A stretch of 64,000 nucleotides of DNA from Bacteroidota bacterium (GTDB taxonomy: Bacteria; Bacteroidota; Bacteroidia; Chitinophagales; Chitinophagaceae). Shown here one piece after another: positions 36,702 to 44,812 of the stretch. The position numbers and the translations under genes are program-made. The notes beneath the pieces are model-generated. The model saw only the letters and a list, made by a program, of their open reading frames with translations, made no database searches and was not told where the DNA came from. Numbering within the stretch: position 1 is the stretch's first letter; every line of letters starts with the position of its first letter. The stretch is from contig JADJJH010000001.1 in the NCBI GenBank assembly GCA_016706595.1, positions 372,001 to 436,000 on the forward strand, read 5' to 3'.

Positions 36702-38840
36702 CTACGAATATTCCTTATCAACTTCATGCTTACTATGTGTATCCGTAAGTTTTTGCTGTACTTCATGGGCCACCGGAGCATACGAATCGAAATGCATGTT
36801 AAATCTTGCTCGACCTTGAGTTAAACTTCGTAATGAAGATGAATATTGATGCATATTGGAAAGCGGAACTTTCGCAAGTATTTTCTGAAAATGTCCTTCA
36901 GTATCCATGCCTTCAACGATTGCCATTCTGCTTTGTAAATCGCCCATTACCGCACCTACTTGATCGTCAGGACAAAGCACTTCTACCTCGTAAATAGGTT
37001 CAAGTAGTTTTGGGTCTGCATGGGTGAATGCATCTCTGAAAGCCTGTAATCCTGCAATTTTAAAGGCTATATCATTACTGTCAACAGGATGCATCTTGCC
37101 ATCATATACACTCACTCGCACATCACGAACATAACTTCCAGTAAGCGGACCGTTATGCATTTTTTCCATTACGCCTTTCAATATGGATGGTAAAAAACGA
37201 GCATCGATGGCGCCCCCAACAATACAATTTAAGAATACCAATTTTCCACCCCATTCTAAATCAATTTCCTCTCGACCTCTCACATTCAATCCATGAGGAT
37301 CTTGTATATCTGCATGCCATGGCTCTACACGCATGGTCACCTCTGCAAATTGACCTGCACCACCACTTTGTTTTTTGTGTCTGAAAATTGAATCTGAAGA
37401 TTTTTGGATGGTTTCACGATAAGGTATTTTTGGTTTATCAAAAGCCACATCTAATTTATGGATATGTTGAATTTTCCATTGGATGGCTTGAAGGTGAAGT
37501 TCACCTTGACAATGCAATAAGGTTTGTTTTAATTCCGTTGAAACTTCAAAATGAACCGTTGCGTCTTCCTCCTTCAAGGTATGCAAAGCTTGTGACAATT
37601 TTTCTTCATCGCCCTTGTTTAAGGATGATATGGCGAGCGTAACATTTGGATGTGGAAACTGAATCGGCTCTAATTCAATATTTGCCCCTTTTTCGTGTAG
37701 GGTATTATTTACATGTGTTGATTTTAGTTTTATGGTTGCGCCTATATCACCTGCTGATAATTCATTCACCAGCATGCGATTATGTCCTTCAAGCAATAAG
37801 AGTTGATTCAGTTTTTCGGTAACGCCCGTATTTTCGTTCACTAGTTCGGTGCCGCTTTTTACAATTCCACTATATACTTTAAACAAACTCAGTTCGCCAA
37901 TATGCGGTTCGATAATTGTTTTAAAAATAAAGATACATGCAGGACCTTTTTCATCGCATGGCAATTCTTTTCCGTTAATGGTTTTTTGTGGCGGCATTTC
38001 ATTTGCCGAAGGACATACAACATCAATAAAGCTCATTAATCTGCCTGCGCCCATATTTTTTGCTGCCGAAACACAGAAAAGGGGAAAAATATCATGCTTA
38101 ATCATCGAGGTATGCATACCTGATTTCATTTCTTCTTCTGTTAGTTCACCTTGTTCAAAATATTTTTCCATCAAACCTTCATCGTTCGCAGCAATTGTTT
38201 CAATCAATTCTTTATGTAAGGCATCTGCTTTCGCTTTTTCGGTTTCAGGGATCGGACATTTCTCTGGCTTGCCACCATCTTTTCCGTACCTAAACATCAC
38301 CATATTTAAAACATCGATGATGCTATTAAAATCGGGGCCGGTTTGAACCGGATATTGCACTGCCACTACATTGGCACCGAAATGCGATTTGGCTTCTTGT
38401 AAAGTCCTATCAAAATCGGCAGTTTCATGATCGAGTTGATTGACCACAAAAAAGGTAGGTGTTTTATAGGCATCGGTGTATTCCCAAATTAAATCGGTAC
38501 CAACTTCAACGCCTGCCGTAGCATTTAAAATCATTACACCGGTATCTGCTACCCGAAGTGCGCTGATCAGTTCTCCCGAAAAATCATCATATCCCGGTGT
38601 ATCCAGAATATTAATTTTATATCCTTTCCAAGGAATATGCAGCAAGGATGTAAAGACTGAACTCTGGCGTTCGTTTTCGAGTTCATGATAATCACTTACT
38701 GTATTATTGTTTTGAATACTTCCGCGTCGGTTGGTAATGCCTGCCTCAAACAACATACTTTCGGCTAAGGTTGTTTTTCCGCATCCGGCATGTCCAAGCA
38801 AGGCAATATTTTTTACATGGTTTGAATCGTAAGTTGCCAT
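36702..38840 (-). CDS. Elongation factor G-like GTPase (EF-G2 type)
   Basis: The 712-residue protein has the five-domain plan of EF-G. The P-loop is GHAGCGKTT near residue 16, G3 is DTPGYDDF in place of the usual DTPGH, and G4 is NQLDHE in place of NKxD. The C-terminal half has the domain IV region (YRETIQ, HKKQSGGAGQFAEV) and domain V (PIYEVEVLCPDDQVGAVMGDL). The replaced histidine in G3 and the altered G4 are features of EF-G-like paralogues that are not the main translocase. A role in translation under special conditions or in ribosome rescue is possible. It is probably not the only EF-G in the genome, because the main fusA normally sits in the str operon. Confidence 0.88.
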   Translation of the reverse strand: MATYDSNHVKNIALLGHAGCGKTTLAESMLFEAGITNRRGSIQNNNTVSDYHELENERQSSVFTSLLHIPWKGYKINILDTPGYDDFSGELISALRVADTGVMILNATAGVEVGTDLIWEYTDAYKTPTFFVVNQLDHETADFDRTLQEAKSHFGANVVAVQYPVQTGPDFNSIIDVLNMVMFRYGKDGGKPEKCPIPETEKAKADALHKELIETIAANDEGLMEKYFEQGELTEEEMKSGMHTSMIKHDIFPLFCVSAAKNMGAGRLMSFIDVVCPSANEMPPQKTINGKELPCDEKGPACIFIFKTIIEPHIGELSLFKVYSGIVKSGTELVNENTGVTEKLNQLLLLEGHNRMLVNELSAGDIGATIKLKSTHVNNTLHEKGANIELEPIQFPHPNVTLAISSLNKGDEEKLSQALHTLKEEDATVHFEVSTELKQTLLHCQGELHLQAIQWKIQHIHKLDVAFDKPKIPYRETIQKSSDSIFRHKKQSGGAGQFAEVTMRVEPWHADIQDPHGLNVRGREEIDLEWGGKLVFLNCIVGGAIDARFLPSILKGVMEKMHNGPLTGSYVRDVRVSVYDGKMHPVDSNDIAFKIAGLQAFRDAFTHADPKLLEPIYEVEVLCPDDQVGAVMGDLQSRMAIVEGMDTEGHFQKILAKVPLSNMHQYSSSLRSLTQGRARFNMHFDSYAPVAHEVQQKLTDTHSKHEVDKEYS

Positions 38841-38901
38841 GATAGGTATATTTAAAGATTTGTATAATTTATTATGCCACTGAGTTTACATGCAATACAA
38901 A

Positions 38902-39261
38902 TTATGGTTTCGAAATGAATGCATGAAATTCTTCGTCTAGCGTTTTGCAGTCACCTAGTAATAAATCTAAATCGTCTTTAATTCGGTGATGTTCAACACG
39001 AGGTCCCAATTCAGGATGTTGTTTAGCCTCACGTAAATGGTATTTAATTTTGTGAGAAAGATCGTGAACATTAATCAATTGAATATGAAATTGATTATGA
39101 AAATGTTCGATGCCCATCATGACATCATGATCGGTTTTGCCAGGTGCAAATTGATATAATTCATTTTTCATCACATGAATGCGTGCGGTACAGGCATCTA
39201 ATTCATCATGCCATTGTTGACACTCTTGTAGAAGGGTTTGGTGTTTTTCGGGTGTATACAT
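38902..39261 (-). CDS. Small helical, histidine-rich protein of unknown function
   Basis: The 119 residues are almost all predicted helix and are rich in histidine (about 15) and acidic residues: CQQWHDELDACTARIHVMKNELYQF, GIEHFHNQFHIQLINVHDLSHKIKYHLREAKQHPELG. Spaced histidines could bind metal, as in hemerythrin-like four-helix bundles, but the exact ligand pattern is not clear. It is about 60 bases upstream of the EF-G-like gene on the same strand and may share its transcript. I do not recognise a family. Confidence 0.7.
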   Translation of the reverse strand: MYTPEKHQTLLQECQQWHDELDACTARIHVMKNELYQFAPGKTDHDVMMGIEHFHNQFHIQLINVHDLSHKIKYHLREAKQHPELGPRVEHHRIKDDLDLLLGDCKTLDEEFHAFISKP

Positions 39262-39508
39262 GGTAAAATATTTTTAAGTTAATTTTCAATATAAAGGTAA
39301 GCATATTTGTTTCTGCTTGTATATCCCTACATTTTTTTTACAGAAAACCTAGAATTCGAAAATTTATGTATAGGGTATTCTCCCACTTAGCGTAAATACA
39401 TTAGCTGTGTCAATTACAAGCCAATCCAAACGCTAAAAAATTTCAATTTTCTTTCTCTCTCAAAAACACGACATTTGCACACCTTGTAAAAAGCAAGGAA
39501 TAGTAAGT

Positions 39509-41398
39509 ATGCATTATGCCAGTATAGAAAATATTTCCAAATCGTTTGGAGTAAGAAATTTGTTTTCGAATATCACCTTCCATATTTCAGAAGGCGATAA
39601 AATTGCTTTAATAGCCAGAAATGGTTTTGGAAAATCGACCTTATTAAATATACTGGCTCAAAAGGAAACGGCAGATTCAGGTAATGTGTGGATTCATAAA
39701 GATATTCAATTGGTGATGCTGCATCAAGAGCATGAGTTTAATGATGAGATCTCGGTGCGTGATAATATTCTTTCGATGAATCATCCGGTGGTGAAAGTGG
39801 TGAAAGCCTATGAAGAGTATCTTGAAAGTGGCTTAGATGATGAAAATCAACTTACGTCATTGTTGAGTGATATGGATCAATATGATGCATGGAATGTAGA
39901 TAGTGAATTACATCAAATATTATCGAAATTAAAACTAACCGATGTTCATCAAAAAGTTGCTACTTTAAGCGGTGGGCAACGCAAAAGAGTAGCACTTGCC
40001 CAAGCCTTAATTGAAACACAATTGTATGATGGAAAGTGTTTGTTGATTATGGATGAACCTACCAATCACTTAGATGTTGAAATGATTGAATGGCTCGAGA
40101 ACCAACTGAGTGCGCAAAAAATTACTTTATTGATGGTAACTCACGATCGTTATTTTTTGGATGAAGTGTGTAATGAAATTCTTGAACTTGAAGATGAAAA
40201 GGTATACACCCATAAAGGTAATTATGCTTACTTTTTAGAACAGAAGGCGCATCGCATCGAAGTCAATCAAAGTGAGCTATTGAAGGATAAAAATATTTAT
40301 CGTAAAGAACTTGAATGGATGCGAAAGCAACCTAAAGCAAGAACCACAAAATCAAAATCGCGACAAGATGCATTTGTTGAAGTTGAAGAACGTGCGAAGT
40401 TTAAAGCCATAGATTTAAGCGTTCAATTGCAGGTAAAAATGACCCGTCTTGGCGGTAAGATTTTAGAAATGAAAAAAGTTTATAAATCCTTTGGAGATAA
40501 AAAAATTCTCAATGGGTTTGATTATACTTTTAAGCGAGGAGAACGTATTGGCATTGTTGGGAAAAATGGGGTAGGGAAGAGTACCTTTTTAGATATTGCC
40601 ATGCATCGAACCGAACCTGATAGCGGAAAAATCAATCATGGCGATACCGTCGTGTTTGGTCATTTTTCGCAAGATGGATTACAATACAAAGAAGATAAGC
40701 GTGTGATTGAATTTGTAAAAGATCATGCCGAATATTTTATGATGGCCGATGGAACTAAACTCGGTGCATCGAAATTCTTAGAGCGATTTGCTTTTTCATC
40801 AGAACAACAATATACCTATTTAAGTAAGCTTAGCGGCGGAGAAAAAAGACGATTGCAATTGTTGAGTATCTTGTTTAAGAACCCAAATTTTTTAGTTTTA
40901 GATGAACCTACCAATGACTTAGATTTACAAACCTTGCAAATTTTAGAAGAGTTTTTGCAGGATTATCAAGGTTGTATTTTATTGGTAAGTCATGACCGAT
41001 ATTTTATGGATAAATTGGTAGATCATCTTTTTGTATTTGAAGGCGATGGTGTAGTTACCGATTTTCCTGGCAACTATACACAATATCGAATTGCTGAAAT
41101 CGAAAAGAAATCGCAACCCGAAGTACAACAAGTGGTGATTGAAAAAGAGAAGCCTATTGTGGTGGCTTCAACCAAAAGCAATCAAGTAAAATTGAGTTAT
41201 AAAGAGCAGCGGGAATTTGAAAATATTGAAAATGAAATTACAACACTACAAGGCGAAAAAGCTATTCTTGAAATGAAAATGAGTAATGCAGGATTAAGCT
41301 TCGAAGAGCTGGCTATTGCGTCAAAACGTATCGGCGAAATTATTGCTGAAATTGAAAGTAAAGAATTTCGTTGGTTAGAATTGAGCGAAAGGGCTTAG
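39509..41398 (+). CDS. ABC-F family ATPase (Uup-like)
   Basis: Two ABC ATPase domains sit in one 629-residue chain with no membrane segments, as in ABC-F proteins that act at the ribosome. Domain 1 has the P-loop ARNGFGKST, where the usual first glycine is alanine, then LSGGQRKR and MDEPTNHLD. Domain 2 has GKNGVGKST, LSGGEKRR and LDEPTNDLD. The linker between them (YRKELEWMRKQPKARTTKSKSRQDAF) is the long charged arm that reaches the ribosomal E site in this family. The C-terminus is a coiled coil (YKEQREFENIENEITTLQGEKAILE), the mark of the Uup subgroup. Confidence 0.92.
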   Translation: MHYASIENISKSFGVRNLFSNITFHISEGDKIALIARNGFGKSTLLNILAQKETADSGNVWIHKDIQLVMLHQEHEFNDEISVRDNILSMNHPVVKVVKAYEEYLESGLDDENQLTSLLSDMDQYDAWNVDSELHQILSKLKLTDVHQKVATLSGGQRKRVALAQALIETQLYDGKCLLIMDEPTNHLDVEMIEWLENQLSAQKITLLMVTHDRYFLDEVCNEILELEDEKVYTHKGNYAYFLEQKAHRIEVNQSELLKDKNIYRKELEWMRKQPKARTTKSKSRQDAFVEVEERAKFKAIDLSVQLQVKMTRLGGKILEMKKVYKSFGDKKILNGFDYTFKRGERIGIVGKNGVGKSTFLDIAMHRTEPDSGKINHGDTVVFGHFSQDGLQYKEDKRVIEFVKDHAEYFMMADGTKLGASKFLERFAFSSEQQYTYLSKLSGGEKRRLQLLSILFKNPNFLVLDEPTNDLDLQTLQILEEFLQDYQGCILLVSHDRYFMDKLVDHLFVFEGDGVVTDFPGNYTQYRIAEIEKKSQPEVQQVVIEKEKPIVVASTKSNQVKLSYKEQREFENIENEITTLQGEKAILEMKMSNAGLSFEELAIASKRIGEIIAEIESKEFRWLELSERA

Positions 41399-41446
41399 TT
41401 AAATTTTCACCATATAGGTCGATTAGGTTGAGCAATATATTTTACG

Positions 41447-41577
41447 GGCATCTCTTAAAAGCCCTCTGGCGAGGCTCTCGAATTTTTCATTTCCTATAGC
41501 TACCGGAACCGTTTATTACCGTAAATAAAGGTTTGTAAAATTCGAATAACGATACATCAGCTGATTTTAGAGATGCC
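41447..41577 (+). repeat. Structured intergenic repeat, copy B
   Basis: The outer stem is GGCATCTCT with AGAGATGCC, extended by AAAA/TTTT. The middle stem is CGAATTTT with AAAATTCG. Two hairpins lie inside (TTCC/GGAA around TAGCTA, and TTTATTAC with GTAAATAAA). It shares AAGCCCTC, GCGAGGC and CGAATTTTTCA with copy A at 29230-29341, but the outer stem is different and still pairs. Nothing else is seen in the gap to 41676. Confidence 0.68.
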
Positions 41578-41676
41578 TTTAAAACAAAAACCCAGTTTCA
41601 TCATCTGACATGCAGAGAGAGGATTTACTGGGTATCGCATGGCAAATATAAAGTATTCTTTTAGATTTACAATTCT

Positions 41677-42318
41677 ATGCAACTTGAAAACTTAGAGCGC
41701 CTACTTTCAGCGAAAAGGCTTGATACATATTACAGACTTTTTAATGGAGAGAAAAATGATGCTATTGAATATTATCAATTAAATATTAAAATTTCTGAGG
41801 CATTGTATCCACTATTAGCAAATTTGGAAATTGTATTGAGAAATTCAATTCATCAATCTTTTACAAAACGATTCGGAACAGAAAATTGGTTTGAAACACT
41901 TGAATATCAAGATTTAATTGATCAAATTAAGATTGCAAATTCTAAAATTATTAAAAACAGACAAGTGCCAAATTGTGACAAAATAGTTGCTGAGTTAACT
42001 TTTGGTTTTTGGACTTCATTATTTAACAAGCAATATGCAAGACTTCTTTGGCGCCCATTAATGTTTTCATTTAAAGAATTGGACGATAAAAATAAGCATA
42101 GAGATAAAATTGCCTACAGTCTTAATCAAGTAAGGAAATTTAGAAATAGAGTTTTTCATTACGAACCAATTTGCAATGATTTATCAGCTTTGAAAATTAA
42201 TTACAATAATATGATTGACGTGTTGAATTGGTTAGACAAAGATTTAGTTACTTGGACTTTGAGCAATCAAGATTTTGATTATCTTTATAACAAAGCCATT
42301 GAATTAAGGAAAATATAA
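41677..42318 (+). CDS. Abi-like HEPN-domain protein, possible phage-defence RNase
   Basis: The 213-residue protein matches the Abi-like abortive-infection family: ISEALYPLLANLEIVLRNSIHQSFTKRFG, ELTFGFWTSLFNKQYARLLWRPL, and VRKFRNRVFHYEPICND. The last carries RNRVFH, the R-x4-H catalytic motif of HEPN ribonucleases. Such proteins stop phage growth by cutting cellular or phage RNA. It stands alone, with no partner antitoxin gene visible on either side, and the upstream DNA is the structured repeat. It is probably an acquired gene. An alternative is a regulatory HEPN protein without RNase activity. Confidence 0.75.
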   Translation: MQLENLERLLSAKRLDTYYRLFNGEKNDAIEYYQLNIKISEALYPLLANLEIVLRNSIHQSFTKRFGTENWFETLEYQDLIDQIKIANSKIIKNRQVPNCDKIVAELTFGFWTSLFNKQYARLLWRPLMFSFKELDDKNKHRDKIAYSLNQVRKFRNRVFHYEPICNDLSALKINYNNMIDVLNWLDKDLVTWTLSNQDFDYLYNKAIELRKI

Positions 42319-42354
42319 GCGCCACTAAAGCTGTTTAAATACTCCAATCATTAC

Positions 42355-43023
42355 TTAAATTTCGTCATCTTCACTTGCAATTCCATCTTCTTTTTTTCCA
42401 CCCAAAGCAAACTTAATAATCACAGGTAGGGTTGTAACTAAGATAATGAGGATTACAATAATTTCGATACGATCTTTTATCCATGGAAATTGTTTGCCTA
42501 ATAAATGTCCGGTTAACATCATCGAAAAAACCCAAGCAAACGAACCTACAATATTGTATAGAGTAAATTTCTTATAATCCATTTTCACAACTCCGGCAAC
42601 TATGGGTACAAAGGTTCTAATAATTGGTATAAAACGGGCAGCAATAATCGTTAATGCACCATTCTTTTCGTAAAACTTTTGTGCAGAATGCAGATGTCTT
42701 TGTTTGAAAAAGAAAGAGTCTTTACGTTGATAAATATACGGACCTGATTTTTTACCGAACCAATAGCCTACAAAATTCCCAAGCACACCGGCAATGGCAA
42801 TCATGGTCATGATGATTACATAAGGCACATCAAAAAATTCATGTGCAAGATCTTCAATAAATAAACCGGCTACAAAGAGTAATGAATCACCGGGTAAAAA
42901 AAATCCCACAAATAATCCGGTCTCAGCAAATACTACAAAAAGTATCATGTATAAACCTCCCATTTCGATATACCACTTTGGGCTTAACAAAGTATCTTTA
43001 ATGGTATGCAGTAATTCAGTCAT
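42355..43023 (-). CDS. DedA-family (VTT domain) inner-membrane protein
   Basis: The ATG at 43023 is preferred. The DedA pattern is clear: YMILFVVFAETGLFVGFFLPGDSLLFVAGLF near residue 25, then GNFVGYWFGKKSGPYIYQRKDSFFFKQRHLHSAQKFYEKNGALTIIAARFIPIIRTFVPIVAGVVKMDYKKF. The GxxxR...P motif region (ARFIPIIRTFVPIVAG) is essential in this family. Members flip or recycle lipid carriers such as undecaprenyl phosphate. It is a single gene here, about 180 bases after queE ends its own transcript. Confidence 0.93.
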   Translation of the reverse strand: MTELLHTIKDTLLSPKWYIEMGGLYMILFVVFAETGLFVGFFLPGDSLLFVAGLFIEDLAHEFFDVPYVIIMTMIAIAGVLGNFVGYWFGKKSGPYIYQRKDSFFFKQRHLHSAQKFYEKNGALTIIAARFIPIIRTFVPIVAGVVKMDYKKFTLYNIVGSFAWVFSMMLTGHLLGKQFPWIKDRIEIIVILIILVTTLPVIIKFALGGKKEDGIASEDDEI

Positions 43024-43204
43024 ATTAATTTTTAATGTCGGCAAATATAGCCAAAAACCAACGCGTTCTTTAAATTAATTATTGAGCACTTTTTACAAAA
43101 ATCGGTGCGAGGAACGAGTACTAGATTTTTCAATTCCGATGCGACCATGTTAGCAATCGGGAGGTGAATACTTTGAAGCTTTGCTGGGCGTTGATACTTG
43201 GCAT

Positions 43205-43816
43205 TTAACGCACTCCCATGTATTTATGTATTTGCAATGAGAGTTTCCACTTCGGATTTTCTTGTATGAATTCTGTAATCAATGGCAGCATTTCTTTTTC
43301 TTTACTCCATTCGGGTTGTAAAAATAATAAGCATTGCGGTCTTACTTTTTCGACATGCTGCAAGGCCCATTCTAAATCACTTTTATGAAAGACCACTACT
43401 TTTAGTTCATCAGCTTTTTTTAATGCTGCCTCTACAGGCGCTTTAAATTTTTTGGGCGATAAGCATACCCAATCCCATGTACCACTAAGCGCATACGCAC
43501 CACTTGTTTCAAGATGAGTTTTATAGCCATGTTTTTGTAAAATTTCACAAAGTGATGTGCAATCATACATCATGGGTTCGCCGCCGGTAATAATTACAAT
43601 TTCTGCTTTCGATTTTTGTACTTCATCAAGCAAGTTTTCGATACTCACTAATGGGTGCTGATTGGCATCCCAACTTTCTTTCACATCGCACCAAACACAA
43701 CCCACATTGCAACCTGCTAATCGAATAAAAAAGGCAGCATGTCCTTGATAAAAACCTTCACCCTGTATCGAGTAAAAGGTTTCCATTATGGGTAAATTTT
43801 GTGCAATTGAATTCAC
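43205..43816 (-). CDS. queE: 7-carboxy-7-deazaguanine synthase
   Basis: This radical-SAM enzyme of queuosine biosynthesis makes CDG from 6-carboxytetrahydropterin. The N-terminal [36 protein letters not shown] carries the cluster ligands C-x3-C-x2-C. The motif [14 protein letters not shown] follows, and a HLETSGAY substrate region. The start is GTG at 43816, overlapping the folD stop by four bases (GTGA), so translation is coupled. The 203-residue length is normal. Other queuosine genes are not in the window. Confidence 0.95.
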   Translation of the reverse strand: MNSIAQNLPIMETFYSIQGEGFYQGHAAFFIRLAGCNVGCVWCDVKESWDANQHPLVSIENLLDEVQKSKAEIVIITGGEPMMYDCTSLCEILQKHGYKTHLETSGAYALSGTWDWVCLSPKKFKAPVEAALKKADELKVVVFHKSDLEWALQHVEKVRPQCLLFLQPEWSKEKEMLPLITEFIQENPKWKLSLQIHKYMGVR

Positions 43817-44697
43817 GATTTATTACATTGATTTTGATAGGCCAATAAAGTATTTTTCATCAATCCGCAAATGGTCATTAAACCAACGCCACCCGGAACC
43901 GGTGTAATATAACTTGCCTTTTCTGAAACCGCTGTAAAATCAACATCACCTGTTAATTTATATCCACTTTTTGTTTCCGTACTGGTAATTCTATTAATGC
44001 CAACATCAATAATAATTGCACCCGGTTTTACCATATCGGCAGTTACAAAGTTTGCTTTGCCAATTGCTGCCACAACCATATCGGCTTGCAAACAGATTTC
44101 TTTTAAGTTTTTAGTTTTAGAATGACAGATAGTTACGGTACAATTTCCGGGTTCTGCGTTTCTACTTAATAATAAACTCATGGGGGTGCCTACAATATTA
44201 CTTCTTCCAATAACTACGGCATGCATGCCCGAAGTTTTAATTCCATAATGTTGCAACATCAATAGTATGCCATAGGGTGTAGCCGGAATGAAGGTAGGTA
44301 AGCCCAACATCATTTTACCTTGATTACTTGGATGAAAACCATCTACATCCTTTGCAGGAGAAATAGTTTCAATTACCTTGTTTTCGCTAATATGTTTTGG
44401 TAAGGGAAGCTGTACTAAAATGCCATCAATATCCTTATCGGCATTGCATGCAATTATTTTTTCAAGCAGAATTTTTTCTTCGATATCGGCCTCGTATCTT
44501 ACCAAAGTGGATTCAAATCCTATTTCGCCACAGGTCTTCACTTTAGAGGCAACATACGCCTGACTAGCCGGGTCATCACCTACTAAAATGGCTACTAAAT
44601 GCGGCGCTCTTTTTCCGGCTAATTTATATTGATCAACTTCTTTTTTTATCTCTTCTTTGATATGTTGAGAAACGACTTTGCCATTTAAAATTTCCAT
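43813..44697 (-). CDS. folD: Methylenetetrahydrofolate dehydrogenase/cyclohydrolase
   Basis: The enzyme interconverts 5,10-methylene- and 10-formyl-tetrahydrofolate. The ATG at 44697 ([13 protein letters not shown]) is the true start; the frame extends 44 codons upstream only because it reads through a CGAACCCC repeat. Key sites: [20 protein letters not shown] with the catalytic Lys, [25 protein letters not shown], and [17 protein letters not shown] for NADP binding. [16 protein letters not shown] closes it. It is followed directly by queE. Confidence 0.96.
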   Translation of the reverse strand: MEILNGKVVSQHIKEEIKKEVDQYKLAGKRAPHLVAILVGDDPASQAYVASKVKTCGEIGFESTLVRYEADIEEKILLEKIIACNADKDIDGILVQLPLPKHISENKVIETISPAKDVDGFHPSNQGKMMLGLPTFIPATPYGILLMLQHYGIKTSGMHAVVIGRSNIVGTPMSLLLSRNAEPGNCTVTICHSKTKNLKEICLQADMVVAAIGKANFVTADMVKPGAIIIDVGINRITSTETKSGYKLTGDVDFTAVSEKASYITPVPGGVGLMTICGLMKNTLLAYQNQCNKS

Positions 44698-44746
44698 GGG
44701 CGCAAATATAGGAAAGGAGAATGTTTTCTTATGATAATTTGTTATG

Positions 44747-44807
44747 TCGGGGTTTGGGGTTCGAGGTTCGTAGTTCGGTATTGCGAACTCCGAACCCCGA
44801 GCTCCAA
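44747..44807. repeat. Inverted CGAACCC-type repeat between lon and folD
   Basis: GGGGTTCGAGGTTCGTAGTTCG-like sequence on one side faces CGAACTCCGAACCCCGAGC on the other, giving an imperfect hairpin. Related runs occur at 36678-36712, 47325-47345 and 47519-47541. Confidence 0.55.
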
Positions 44808-44812
44808 TTAAT

